This document shows, piece by piece, positions 16,601 through 24,859 of a DNA stretch of 40,828 nt (position 1 is its first letter; each line of letters opens with the position of its first letter). The notes beneath the pieces are model-generated. The model was given only the letters and a program-made list of their open reading frames with translations, ran no database searches and was not told the origin of the DNA. Source of the DNA: Gammaproteobacteria bacterium (lineage in GTDB: Bacteria; Pseudomonadota; Gammaproteobacteria; Pseudomonadales; Azotimanducaceae); NCBI GenBank assembly GCA_028821515.1, contig JAPPGA010000057.1, forward strand, positions 1 through 40,828, given 5' to 3'. The position numbers were made by a program, and so were the translations under genes.

Positions 16601-17347
16601 TATCCTGATGTTCGTGCCGCTGTCGACGAACATCGCGTTCGCGAGGGTCATCACATGGTGGATGCGCGTGTATGGATACCCCCCGAAGGCCTCCCGAAAA
16701 CCATCGTTGAAGAGCGCCACCACGTCGATGGTGGACTCGCCGGGCCTGGATGCAGCGCTTGACTCCGACGTTTCGGCCAGGCGTTCATTGACGTCGCTTG
16801 CGCCGTCGCCGTCCGTGTCCGTAAGTATATCGACGAACTCCACCCGGTCCGCGTTCTCCCCCGGCACCGGCCAAAGGGTCAGAAATTCACGGTGAGCCCA
16901 CCTGGGCCCGTCAGGGTCCCGGGCGACCGCCTCGCGCAAGGGAATGGTGATCGGCGCGCCCTCCGTCGGCCGCCGAAAGCCGACGGTGATGGATTGACCG
17001 GTAAGCGTGGTACCGGCGGCCAGGGGCCCCAACGACGAATCCTCCAACCCAAGGTTCGCATGGTGGTAGGACGAGTCCTCGAACCCGCGTCCCACAGCCA
17101 CCTCGCCGCTCTCGGTCGCGCGGAAACTCCGCACGCCGAAGCTCAGGGTCAGTTCTCCCATCCCGGACGTCGGTTCGCCCGACCAGACGGCTTGGCATGG
17201 ACACGCAAAAACGATATCCCGGGGATCGCCGGCCATTGCCGGCCGCGCGCCAACCAGGGCGATCAGCCCGGCCAAGAAAAACAACAATCCGCGTGCGTCC
17301 CGCCGCCTATGCGCCACAAAGCCCTCTTGCGTCCGCGCTGGCATCAT
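13670..17347 (-). CDS. Secreted zinc metalloprotease with thrombospondin-3 and leucine-rich repeats
   Basis: A 1225-residue multidomain exoprotein. Residues 1-39 form a signal peptide (LLFFLAGLIALVGA...AMA). A beta-rich region spans 41-170. The metzincin catalytic domain spans about 205-420 with the zinc motif HELGHNLGLAH (His333, Glu334, His337, His343) and Met-turn GTIMSYG (Met370). Residues 425-495 are Asp-rich thrombospondin-3-like calcium repeats (DTDGDGIVD, DSDGDGIGD and others). Residues 505-1010 are SDS22/internalin-like leucine-rich repeats in two blocks, each preceded by a similar helical cap (FRDAALRAAVEKAL; DPALRALIAQAI). Residues about 1020-1200 look like two Ig/cadherin-like sandwiches. 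No PEP-CTERM or GlyGly-CTERM sorting tail is visible. Its start overlaps the stop of the upstream pro-domain-like gene (ATGA). Confidence 0.85.
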   Translation of the reverse strand: MMPARTQEGFVAHRRRDARGLLFFLAGLIALVGARPAMAGDPRDIVFACPCQAVWSGEPTSGMGELTLSFGVRSFRATESGEVAVGRGFEDSSYHHANLGLEDSSLGPLAAGTTLTGQSITVGFRRPTEGAPITIPLREAVARDPDGPRWAHREFLTLWPVPGENADRVEFVDILTDTDGDGASDVNERLAETSESSAASRPGESTIDVVALFNDGFREAFGGYPYTRIHHVMTLANAMFVDSGTNIRIRTVGMSEVVLNERGVPDPDDRTALMDRHGADLAFRFHNGGPMGCWSGVAGCATIEGWLGRGRWQGYRIGIAVSLGHASATVTAHELGHNLGLAHSALQGEAYGAFRWSRGHYIDQFSGTIMSYGVRILGGVFSDPGADCGSAPCGVPRDETDGANAMLSLDLVRHQVAAHRASKRDTDGDGIVDVADDLPNDPSEHVDSDGDGIGDLADPDDDNDGVADRDDPFPLDPDEWEDADGDGIGDNEDTDVADLSPFRDAALRAAVEKALGKAPGAPISPEELADLAELQAQDLGIRDLTGLELAENLETLNLWRNEVASLTALSDLRQLRRLYLNYNRVSDLRPLEELAGLSLLNVVGNPVSDLSPVAELRQLESLWLGQSGHVVSDPSHLAGLTMLRQLYADGIGLSDLSPVQGLAALNSLQIPNNPVSDLSPLSDMTQLRSLNLNGTKVVDLSLLAGLRLRSLRVDDTGVSLDDVVALPHAGDLSSLGLKGLGIDDISALSNFGSLRFLWLGWNGISDLEPLRGLTETRLLDLEGNDVSNIAALGRLPNLQSLYLAGNNVSDLNALTGLSSLRWLELRRNQVSDLAPLVRREIWDLDSSPGVNLYGNPLDSASVHEHVPKLESWGIRVWGAGHAAVAIPDPALRALIAQAIAGARVRLDDPITEESIKRLVILQAFNAGIADLAGLDAAANLTWAWLGSNHISNVGPLAAAHELAGLDLSDNRISNVGPLTDNPGISAGDWVSLSANPLSEQSLNVHIPDLLDRNVDVRLDSVTLLVRIGGGRVTLDTSGYFRAVLGDVSRITASDPGADIAVVEMVDGTLRAMPVESGTVSVTVEATAADNTTASLVFLLAVRQGPQLLQTAVTATEIGVEGASEHIPLARLFVAEDEQPLVFTARSSDPGLVRVHIEGGVLTLTSSDSAREGTATVTVTATDAFGLSATLTFEVTVAVSARGLLRGWLRAWLEQERARRETGTED

Positions 17348-18003
17348 GGCTGGGCCGGACTGACGGTTGCCGGTTTTTCTAAGCCGTCGGCCAAGAAGTA
17401 GTCCGGCTCGCCGTAGTCGAACCCGGCCATGATGCTGGAGGTCGGAATGAGCCAGCCCAGTTCTGCGCCACCCACGAGTTCGTAAGACCCTAGGGCCGTG
17501 TCGATGTAGGCGAACACGTGCGCGGGTCCCACCGTGACTAGGAAGCGGCGCCGCTGGCCGTCTTTCCCCGTCACCTTCCCCGATGCGGATCGGGAGAGTC
17601 CAGGCCCGTCGTCTATCATCTCGATCCGCGGCCGATATACCGTATCCATTTGTGGGAGCGGCAGCGTCAACCGGTCACCAACGCGCCAGCCATCCGCCGC
17701 GGCCACGGCTGGCGAGACGCGCACCAGTACGCGCCCCGCCGTCGACCACTGCGCCGCATACTCGGGAAGGCGACCCACTGCGCTTTCGTCGATCGTCTCC
17801 CACAACGGCATATCCGTCGCCGCAGCGGCGTTCGGCGCCGCCGTATTGGCTGTCGGCCCGGGCTGCAGGGACAGTTCTGCCGACCCGGTTGCCGTGTCGT
17901 CCGGCGACACCCGCTCGCGCATCTCGAACAGGAGCACCGCCACTACGCCGACCATCGCTGCCACCAGCAGCAGGTATCGAGTTCGTTCAGGAATCTTCGC
18001 CAT
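17344..18003 (-). CDS. Membrane-anchored protein resembling a metalloprotease pro-domain
   Basis: A 219-residue protein with one N-terminal membrane segment (about residues 9-27, YLLLVAAMVGVVAVLLF), a low-complexity Ala/Thr/Pro linker, and a C-terminal domain of about 150 residues. The segment WRVGDRLTLPLPQMDTVY followed by RRRFLVTVGPAHVFAYID resembles the N-terminal pro-region seen fused to secreted reprolysin-like proteases in other proteobacteria. The gene's stop overlaps the ATG of the metalloprotease (ATGA), so the two are co-translated. The inference is that this is a trans-acting pro-domain, inhibitor or chaperone retained in the membrane; no direct evidence exists. Otherwise it is hypothetical. 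Confidence 0.65.
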   Translation of the reverse strand: MAKIPERTRYLLLVAAMVGVVAVLLFEMRERVSPDDTATGSAELSLQPGPTANTAAPNAAAATDMPLWETIDESAVGRLPEYAAQWSTAGRVLVRVSPAVAAADGWRVGDRLTLPLPQMDTVYRPRIEMIDDGPGLSRSASGKVTGKDGQRRRFLVTVGPAHVFAYIDTALGSYELVGGAELGWLIPTSSIMAGFDYGEPDYFLADGLEKPATVSPAQP

Positions 18004-18144
18004 CGCACGCCTCTAACCGGACCGGTCGAAGCGGATCACGCGGTCGCACCCCACGCTCGCTTGCAGGTAGCCTCCACGTCTCCGCTATCGCTGGACGAGA
18101 GGTCCACCCGGAACGTGTCCGTTTGGATCGCTGCCGAACCGGCC

Positions 18145-18187
18145 GACGACACGACGCTATTGGACCAAGCGCCCTATACGTGTCGTC
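18145..18187. other. Long inverted repeat upstream of the protease operon
   Basis: GACGACACG (18145-18153) pairs perfectly with CGTGTCGTC (18179-18187), with an inner CGCT/AGCG pairing. It lies in the 336-base gap between the Nramp-like gene and the pro-domain-like gene, both on the minus strand. It could terminate the Nramp transcript or shape the protease leader. No gene is apparent in this gap. Confidence 0.45.
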
Positions 18188-18236
18188 CAGACATACGATG
18201 CCAGAAGAACACTTGGCGTTCCGTGTCGATACCGTT

Positions 18237-18250
18237 ACTTATCGATAAGT
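18237..18250. promoter_or_regulatory. 14-bp perfect palindrome, possible operator
   Basis: ACTTATCGATAAGT is self-complementary and AT-rich in an otherwise GC-rich gap, 234 bases upstream of the pro-domain-like gene. Its form suits a dimeric regulator's operator. The regulator is not identifiable here. Confidence 0.35.
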
Positions 18251-18339
18251 TAGTATGAGGATCACGTGAATTTTTGAGAAATCCACCCGGCCTTGCCATC
18301 CAGCAGCGCGAACCGGACACTTGTTGCCAGAAGCGTCAC

Positions 18340-19689
18340 TCAGGCAAAAACGTTGCGGATGATGAAGGCGGACAGCAATGCCTGGACCGTGAAGATCGCA
18401 CCAACGGCCCACGTGACCCAGCGTCTCGGACGCACGCGCGGATCAAGCTTGCGCGCCTGCAGGTACAACGTCAGGTAGCTCTGCAGCGGCAACATGAAGG
18501 CGCCGTAGGAAGCGCCGATGATGATGAGCCAGATCGGGCGCTGAAACGAAAGATAGATCAACGCACTCAGAGCCGGCATCGCGATGACGTAGCCGACGAT
18601 CCATTTCCGGCGTAGCGCCAGGTTCTGGCGATCGATGAAGCCGAGCGTGACCAGCAGGTCGGGAAAGGCGCGCGAGCCGGCGCCGATGCCCGACAGCACC
18701 GTCGAGAAAAGGATGCAGAAGGCGCCGAGACTGAACAGCCAGAACGACCACGGACCCAGTACCTGTGTATACATGCTGGAGAGCACTGTGATCGTTTCGG
18801 TGCCCGATGGTCGGAGACCCAGCGGATGGAGCACTCCCGCGCCAAGGAAGAAAAACGCGAGGGTCGCGCAGGTCAGAATGGCGAGCGTCACCCAGACGTC
18901 CGTCTGGATCACCCGGATCCAGCCGCGGGCACGCTCCACCCAGCCTGGCGCGTCCCGGTCGCCCCCGATAAACGTGGGGTATCCCTTTTCGACGCACCAG
19001 TAGGTGTAGCCCGCGATCTCGCTCGCGGCGACCCCGGTGGCGCCGTACATGGCGAGCGCAAGGACCGCGTGTTCGAGGGGGAAGTCGAAAGTCAGGCCGG
19101 ACAGGATGTCGTCAGTGGTGACACGGAATTCCGTCGTCTGCATGAGGAACGCCGACAGGATGGTGGTGAAGGTGAAGCTCATGACCAGCACGAGCATGAC
19201 CTTCTCCAGGCGGCCGTAGGCCCCGGTGCCGAGGACCAGCATGGCTATGCCAGCGGCGATGACGGTGGCCCAGGCACCGTCGACTTGCGGCAACAGCAGC
19301 CCCAATCCCTGGCCGGCGCCGCCGATGATCCCCGCCGCGGTGAAAATGCCGGGGACGTAACCGAAGATGATGAGCCACATGGGCCAGGCGACCGGCCCCA
19401 CCTTTCCCGGCACCCGGTTCAGCGCCCGCAGGTAGGTGTCGCCGCTCGTCACGACGTAGCGTGCGAGTTCCGCCTGGATGAGGGACTTTACCCAGCAGGA
19501 AAAGAGCACCCACCAGAGCAGGACGAATCCGGCCGCCGCGCCAAGGCCCGCAGTGAGCAGGATTTCGCCGGAGCCCACGATGGACCCGGAGACGACGATG
19601 CCCGGACCCAGGCTCTTGAGCCGTCCCCTGAGCGTCGTAGGCGGCGCCAGCGTTTCGCCAGCGCGAATGGTATAGGGATCGTCGCTCAA
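18340..19689 (-). CDS. Divergent Nramp-family membrane transporter
   Basis: A 449-residue inner-membrane protein with about 11-12 hydrophobic helices and the overall Nramp layout. In true Nramp manganese/iron transporters TM1 carries DPGN and TM6 carries MPHN. Here the TM1 region reads GPGIVVSGSIVGSGEILLT (residues 29-47), so DPGN is replaced by GSGE, and the TM6 region reads LALAMYGATGVAASEIAGY, lacking MPHN. The metal-binding residues are therefore not conserved, and the substrate is unknown. The start is TTG 19689; no ATG or GTG fits. It lies 25 bases after the thioesterase gene on the same strand, probably in one operon. Confidence 0.82.
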   Translation of the reverse strand: MSDDPYTIRAGETLAPPTTLRGRLKSLGPGIVVSGSIVGSGEILLTAGLGAAAGFVLLWWVLFSCWVKSLIQAELARYVVTSGDTYLRALNRVPGKVGPVAWPMWLIIFGYVPGIFTAAGIIGGAGQGLGLLLPQVDGAWATVIAAGIAMLVLGTGAYGRLEKVMLVLVMSFTFTTILSAFLMQTTEFRVTTDDILSGLTFDFPLEHAVLALAMYGATGVAASEIAGYTYWCVEKGYPTFIGGDRDAPGWVERARGWIRVIQTDVWVTLAILTCATLAFFFLGAGVLHPLGLRPSGTETITVLSSMYTQVLGPWSFWLFSLGAFCILFSTVLSGIGAGSRAFPDLLVTLGFIDRQNLALRRKWIVGYVIAMPALSALIYLSFQRPIWLIIIGASYGAFMLPLQSYLTLYLQARKLDPRVRPRRWVTWAVGAIFTVQALLSAFIIRNVFA

Positions 19690-19714
19690 GGCGGGCGCTC
19701 GCGAAATCGGTAGC

Positions 19715-20122
19715 TCAGTCCCGGTTCGACCGGTCGAGCTTGTAGGTCACCACCGCCGTGGCCACCTCCTCGCCGTCTTGGCCGACAACCGATACGTCAC
19801 CGACGCAAATGGTCCCGCCGCGGCGCCGCACCGTCGCAGTCGCCGACAGGTCCGTCTGGGCGGCCACGCGCAGGAAGTTGACGGTGAAGCCGATGGTCGC
19901 GCCGCGCGCATTCGCGGGCAGATCCCCATGTGACCAGAATGCCGCTGTGGCAGCGATGTCGACCAGGCCGCTGATCGCGCCTCCGTGAATGCGGCCAGCG
20001 CCCAACTGTTCCCGATAGGGCAACCGTGCGACAGCGCGATCCTCGGCCGCCTCCACCAGTTCAACGCCGAGCGTCCTGGCGAAGCTCTCCTGTACGATGG
20101 GGTTCACCCGGTCGATAGACAT
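19715..20122 (-). CDS. PaaI-type hotdog-fold thioesterase
   Basis: A 135-residue hotdog-fold protein predicted to hydrolyse acyl-CoA thioesters. The motif GAGRIHGGAISGLVD contains the HGG element and the acidic residue on the central helix typical of PaaI/YigI-like thioesterases; GFTVNFLRVA and the closing ATAVVTYKL strands complete the fold. Start is ATG 20122. It diverges from the FAD oxidase gene (83 bases apart) and precedes the Nramp-like gene. The acyl substrate is unknown. Confidence 0.88.
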   Translation of the reverse strand: MSIDRVNPIVQESFARTLGVELVEAAEDRAVARLPYREQLGAGRIHGGAISGLVDIAATAAFWSHGDLPANARGATIGFTVNFLRVAAQTDLSATATVRRRGGTICVGDVSVVGQDGEEVATAVVTYKLDRSNRD

Positions 20123-20205
20123 GCGTCGGGGTGCGGCGATCCTGCGACCGCTTCCAGCTTGAGGGATGGACTCGAAATTATGTCATAGTGACCTGGAGGA
20201 GCAGG

Positions 20206-21816
20206 ATGGCCGCACGAGAAGAACGCCGCAGTTTCTGGACCTGGGGATACGTGTCGGACGAACCGACCGAAACCCAGCGCAGGGAGGCTGCACTGCGGGT
20301 ATCCGCCCGACTCGGCCGGGAAGTGCATGTACCGCCCATTCCCGCAATCGAAGACATTACTCTTGAGAAGAGCCGAATCGAAATCCCCTCGCGGCTGTCC
20401 GGTTTCGTCCGCGCCGACCGCGCGGACAGGCTGACGCACACTTACGGCGGGCACCGCACGGAGCTCCTCGCGGCCCTTCGGGGCGAATTCCGAAACCCGC
20501 CTGACGCGGTCGCGCACCCGCGCACCGAAAGCGAACTAGAGTCCGTGCTCGAGTGGTGCGATGCGAACCGCCACACGGTTGTCCCCTACGGCGGCGGCAC
20601 CTCCGTCGTTTGGGGTGTGAAGGTGCCGGATGCCACCGACGGCGCCGTCACCATCGATCTCGACAACCTGAACGCGGTGTGTGAGATCGACGACGTTTCC
20701 CGCGCGGGGAAGTTCCAGGCCGGCATCCTCGGCCCGGACCTCGAAGCGCCACTTCGGCCCCGGGGCCTGACCTTGCGCCATTTCCCGCAGAGCTTCCCCT
20801 GGTCCACCGTGGGTGGATGGGTCGCGACCCGTTCCGGTGGCCACTACGCCACCAACCACACCCATATCGACGATTTCGTGGAGTCGACGCGCATGTTGAC
20901 GCCCGCAGGTTGGATGGAGACGCGCCGCCTGCCCGGCAGTGGCGCGGGCCCCAGCCCTGACCGGCTGGTGATCGGCTCGGAAGGCGCACTCGGCATCATC
21001 ACCGAGTGCTGGCTGCGCCTGCAGAAGCGCCCCACGTTCCGGGCCAACGCAGGGGTACGGTTCAGCGACTGGCATACGGGCTGCGACGCGGTGCGCGCCA
21101 TCGTCCAGGCGAAACTGTGGCCGGCGAACCTGCGCATCCTCGATCCGGCGGAGGCCGGCGCCAATGCCGGACTCGACGGCGAGACTGCGCTTCTCATCAT
21201 CGGCTTCGAGTCGGCAGACATTCCCCAGGGCGAATACCTGAAGCACGCCGTCACCATCGCCCGTGACCATGGCGGCCTGGTCGATGATGATGAACTCTTG
21301 ATCGACGATGGTGACGGCCAGGCAGGCCGCCGAGGCGGGGCGGTCGGCGCGTGGCGCAATGCGTTCATCGGCGTGAATGCCGGACTGACGAACGGTCTCG
21401 GCCTGATGTCCGACACATTCGAGACCGCGATCACGTGGGACCGCTGGCAGGAATTCGATTCAACAGTCCGCGCCCGCATGCGACGCGTGCTTGACGAAGT
21501 GCTAGGCGACGGCGCGTTCCTGTCCTGCCGTTTCACCCACGTCTACCCGGACGGTCCGGCGCCGTACTACACGTTCAACGGCGCAGCGCAACCCGGCGCA
21601 GAGAACGAGCAGTGGCAGACCATCAAGGACGAAGCCCTCGCGGCAGTCGTCGATGCGGGCGGTACTGTCACCCACCACCACGCCGTCGGACGCATGCACC
21701 GGCCCGCTTGGGACCGGCAGCGGCCGGAACTCTTCGGCGAGGCGCTGAAGGCGGTCAAACGCCGCCTGGACCCCAACGGGATACTGAACCCGGGAGTCCT
21801 CGTCGACGCCGGATAG
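20206..21816 (+). CDS. FAD-binding oxidase, alkyl-DHAP-synthase/D-lactate-dehydrogenase-like
   Basis: A 536-residue flavoprotein of the VAO/PCMH family (FAD_binding_4 plus C-terminal FAD-linked oxidase domain). The FAD domain shows TESELESVLEWCDANRHTVV and PYGGGTSVVWGV, then FPWSTVGGWVATRSGGHYA and EGALGIITECWLRL. The C-terminal domain contains GGTVTHHHAVGRMHRPAW, which matches the active-site region of alkylglycerone-phosphate synthase-like members. ATG 20206 is chosen because GGAGGAGCAGG precedes it; the frame runs open to 20131. Substrate cannot be fixed: ether-lipid synthesis or oxidation of a hydroxy acid are both possible. Confidence 0.88.
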   Translation: MAAREERRSFWTWGYVSDEPTETQRREAALRVSARLGREVHVPPIPAIEDITLEKSRIEIPSRLSGFVRADRADRLTHTYGGHRTELLAALRGEFRNPPDAVAHPRTESELESVLEWCDANRHTVVPYGGGTSVVWGVKVPDATDGAVTIDLDNLNAVCEIDDVSRAGKFQAGILGPDLEAPLRPRGLTLRHFPQSFPWSTVGGWVATRSGGHYATNHTHIDDFVESTRMLTPAGWMETRRLPGSGAGPSPDRLVIGSEGALGIITECWLRLQKRPTFRANAGVRFSDWHTGCDAVRAIVQAKLWPANLRILDPAEAGANAGLDGETALLIIGFESADIPQGEYLKHAVTIARDHGGLVDDDELLIDDGDGQAGRRGGAVGAWRNAFIGVNAGLTNGLGLMSDTFETAITWDRWQEFDSTVRARMRRVLDEVLGDGAFLSCRFTHVYPDGPAPYYTFNGAAQPGAENEQWQTIKDEALAAVVDAGGTVTHHHAVGRMHRPAWDRQRPELFGEALKAVKRRLDPNGILNPGVLVDAG

Positions 21817-21820
21817 CGGA

Positions 21821-22738
21821 TCAGCGCACGCGCCGTCCCAGCCAGTCACGCATGGTCTCAGAGACGATTTCGCTCGCGTCCTGCTGCACGAAGTGGCCCG
21901 CGCCCGGGATCGTGACCAGGGTCAGGTCTCTTTCCACCCAATCCCAAGTGCCGTTCAGCGCGCCGGGTAAAAGCGCCTGGTCGTCGAGGCCGTGGAACAT
22001 CAACACGGAACATTGCACCTTCGGAAAGGCCACAGTTTCGGCGGCTCCCGAAGTGGACGGAAAGTTCGCCTTGTAGTAGTTCAGCATCGACTCGAAGTCC
22101 GATGCTTCGAACGCTTCCACGTAGCGCGCCCGGGCGGACTCGTCCGTCACCCACCCAGCCAGTCCTTCGGCGGTCAAGGCATGGTGCGCGTCGGGCTTCT
22201 GAAACGTGTAGGCATAGGCGCTGCTTTGTTGCTGGTCCGGATTCGTCGCCAGCTCCCGTCTCAGGCCCGCCGGATGCGGCAGGTTCAGGATCACCAGCGC
22301 GGACACCAGTTCCGGGCGCGACATGGCCAAGCTCCACGCAATCGCGCCGCCCCAGTCGTGGCCGGCAACGACCGCGGACTCCTCACCTTCCGCTGCGATT
22401 ACTGCGGCGATGTCGGCGACCAAGAGTGGCATCGCGTAGTTGTCGACACCCTTCGGCTTGTCGCTCCCGTTGTATCCACGCAGATCCACCGCAGCGAGCC
22501 GGTAGGTGCTCTCGAGCGCGGTGATCTGCTCGCGCCACGAGTACCAGAAGTCGGGAAAGCCGTGGACCATGACCACGAGGGGTCCCGTGCCTGCCACGAC
22601 GTAGTGGATCCTGACGCCTTCGTTCTCGGCGTAACGATGTTCGACCCGGTCCATCACGTCGGCATGGCCATGCGCGCACGCCAACGCAAGTGCCAAGGCC
22701 GCGAAGTGCTTTCGATGCGCATGCCTGTCCTCGTTCAT
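21821..22738 (-). CDS. Secreted alpha/beta hydrolase, epoxide-hydrolase-like
   Basis: A 305-residue alpha/beta-fold hydrolase with an N-terminal signal peptide (HFAALALALACAHGHA), so probably periplasmic. It has the oxyanion-hole motif HGFPDFWYSW, the nucleophile elbow GHDWGG (Asp nucleophile, typical of epoxide hydrolases and haloalkane dehalogenases), a helical cap, the acidic residue in LMFHGLDDQALL and the catalytic His in PGAGHFVQQ. The family hydrolyses epoxides by an alkyl-enzyme intermediate; the physiological substrate is not known. It ends four bases from the convergent FAD oxidase gene. Confidence 0.88.
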   Translation of the reverse strand: MNEDRHAHRKHFAALALALACAHGHADVMDRVEHRYAENEGVRIHYVVAGTGPLVVMVHGFPDFWYSWREQITALESTYRLAAVDLRGYNGSDKPKGVDNYAMPLLVADIAAVIAAEGEESAVVAGHDWGGAIAWSLAMSRPELVSALVILNLPHPAGLRRELATNPDQQQSSAYAYTFQKPDAHHALTAEGLAGWVTDESARARYVEAFEASDFESMLNYYKANFPSTSGAAETVAFPKVQCSVLMFHGLDDQALLPGALNGTWDWVERDLTLVTIPGAGHFVQQDASEIVSETMRDWLGRRVR

Positions 22739-22815
22739 TGCGCGGCGAATATACCTGCTTCCCCGGCGCTTCGTGTATTTTCACGGCGACATTGAATGCT
22801 CCCAGCTAACTACGG

Positions 22816-23817
22816 ATGACCCACGCTCGGCTCATCGTCGATCTCGACGCGCTCGCAGCGAACTACCGCAAGTTTCGCGACAGCGCCTCGGGAGGTTGCG
22901 CCGCTGTCGTCAAGGCGAACGCGTACGGCCTGGGCGTGGAGCCCGTGGCGCGCCGGCTGGCCGCCGAGGGATGCCGGCAGTTCTTCGTCGCGACGGACGC
23001 GGAAGGACGCGAACTGCGACGCAACCTGCCCGATGCCGGGACCTTCGACATATTCGTGTTTTCGGGCGTCGTCGAAGGCAGGGGCCTGATACCGGTCGTC
23101 AACCACCCCGACCAGATGCGAACCGGGCCGATCGCCCTGCACGTGGACACCGGCATGCACCGGCTGGGATTCGATGGTCTGGACGCCGAAAGGATTCCCG
23201 CGGACACCGAAGTCAGGCTCCTGATGACACACCTCGCCTGCGCGGACACGCCGGATCATCCGTTGAACGAAGCGCAGCTCGAGCGCTTCGAGGCGTTCGC
23301 CGCGCGATTCCCCGGCGTTCCCAAAAGCATCGCGAACTCCGCTGCGATTCTCACCGGCGTGGAGGGAATCGGGCGTCCCGGCATCGGTCTCTACGGTGGC
23401 AATCCCTTTGCCGCGCAGGAGAACCCGATGCGCTGCGTCGCGACTCTCGAAGGCGAGGTGCTGCAGGTGAGACAGGTCAGGGCCGGCGCGTCGGTCGGCT
23501 ACGGCGCGTCTCATGTGACCAAGCGCGACACGACGCTCGCAGTGGTCGGCATCGGCTATGCGGACGGATTGCCGCGGGCCCTTTCCAATCGTGGACAGTC
23601 CGCCTTCAGGACGATCAGGGCGCCGATCATCGGGCGCGTATCCATGGACCTGACCCTGGTGGACGTGACCGACCTGCCGTTGGTTGCGCCCGGCGACTGG
23701 ATCGAGTTCTTCGGAAACAGCGTGGGCATCGACGAAGTCGCCGCCTGGGCAGACACGATCAGTTACGAGATCCTGACCGGCGTCGGCAACAGGGTCTCGA
23801 GAATGTACGTGCCCTGA
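22816..23817 (+). CDS. alr: Alanine racemase
   Basis: A PLP-dependent racemase producing D-alanine for peptidoglycan. The 333-residue protein is slightly short for the family (about 355-360). It shows the PLP-lysine motif AAVVKANAYGLG, the TM-barrel segments HVDTGMHRLG and RPGIGLYGG, and the C-terminal catalytic tyrosine in VGYGASHVTK, with IGRVSMDLTLVDVTDLP following. Start is ATG 22816; it diverges from the alpha/beta hydrolase with 77 bases between. Confidence 0.95.
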   Translation: MTHARLIVDLDALAANYRKFRDSASGGCAAVVKANAYGLGVEPVARRLAAEGCRQFFVATDAEGRELRRNLPDAGTFDIFVFSGVVEGRGLIPVVNHPDQMRTGPIALHVDTGMHRLGFDGLDAERIPADTEVRLLMTHLACADTPDHPLNEAQLERFEAFAARFPGVPKSIANSAAILTGVEGIGRPGIGLYGGNPFAAQENPMRCVATLEGEVLQVRQVRAGASVGYGASHVTKRDTTLAVVGIGYADGLPRALSNRGQSAFRTIRAPIIGRVSMDLTLVDVTDLPLVAPGDWIEFFGNSVGIDEVAAWADTISYEILTGVGNRVSRMYVP

Positions 23818-23871
23818 CCGCGCTCCCCCGTATATGATCCGCCCTCACGTATTGATCGGGGAAGGATCACC

Positions 23872-24684
23872 ATGGCCGAAGTGAACAGGAACGGTGTCGT
23901 CAGCGGCCAGGTCGCCGTAGTCACGGGCGCGAGCCGGGGTATCGGCGAGGCGATCGCCAAGCGCCTCGCCATGGAGGGGGCGAAAGTGATCGTGTCCGCG
24001 CGCACCGTTGAGGCGTCGGACCATTTCCTTCCCGGAACCATCAAGCAGTGCGCCCAGGACATCGTGGACGCCGGCGGAGAGGCGGCCCCCGTGCGCTGCA
24101 ACCTGGCGGACCCCGACGACCGCCGCAATCTCATCGAGGAGACGGAGCGACTGTTCGGCCCCGTGGACATCCTCGTCAACAACGCGGCGGTGACATGGTT
24201 CATTCCGATCGTCGACTTCACGGAAAAGCGCTACCGCACCATGATGGACGTCCAGGTCTACGCCGCGCTCGAGCTCGCACAGATGATCCTCCCCGGCATG
24301 ATCGAACGCGGCAGGGGGTGGATTCTGAACATCTCCTCACACGCTGCGCTGCATCCCGACGCGAAGGCCGGCGGCGGACACGGCGGCACCGTCTACGGGA
24401 TGTGCAAAGCGGCGCTGGAGCGATTCACTACCGGCCTGGCGCAGGAACTCTATGGCAAGGGCATCGGCGTCAACGTCATCTCGCCCGGCCTGGTCGCCAC
24501 ACCCGGAGTCGTGCACCACAAACTCATCAACGACACGAACCGGGATCGCGTGACCCCGGTGGAACACATGGCCGAGGCATGCCTGCGCCTCTGCCACGGC
24601 GACCCGGCCGAGATCACCGGCCGCATCGACTATGCCGACCAGGTCATGGAGGAATTCCGACTCGAACCCGCCGAGCTGGTCTGA
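23872..24684 (+). CDS. Short-chain dehydrogenase/reductase
   Basis: A 270-residue classical-type SDR. The nucleotide motif is TGASRGIG, followed by the NNA motif (DILVNNAAVTW), catalytic Ser in LNISSHAALH and YGMCK (Tyr and Lys four apart). The insertion between the nucleotide motif and NNA, with SDHFLPGTIKQCAQDIVDAG, occurs in a subgroup of larger SDRs. Substrate is unknown. It starts 54 bases after alr and has an AGGAT-type ribosome-binding site (GGGGAAGGATCACC) before ATG. Confidence 0.9.
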   Translation: MAEVNRNGVVSGQVAVVTGASRGIGEAIAKRLAMEGAKVIVSARTVEASDHFLPGTIKQCAQDIVDAGGEAAPVRCNLADPDDRRNLIEETERLFGPVDILVNNAAVTWFIPIVDFTEKRYRTMMDVQVYAALELAQMILPGMIERGRGWILNISSHAALHPDAKAGGGHGGTVYGMCKAALERFTTGLAQELYGKGIGVNVISPGLVATPGVVHHKLINDTNRDRVTPVEHMAEACLRLCHGDPAEITGRIDYADQVMEEFRLEPAELV

Positions 24685-24859
24685 CCCGGTGGCCACGACG
24701 GAACTGTGATCAACAACCCGATCATAGGTGGACACTTCGGCAACGGCGCACCGGGTGTCAGCTCCCTGTACAATCATCTGTTGCGGTAGCCGTGTCCAAA
24801 AGGATGACGCCGACCGGTTACGCTAGTTGGCATTGGAGTTGTGGCAGCGACCGAATGAC

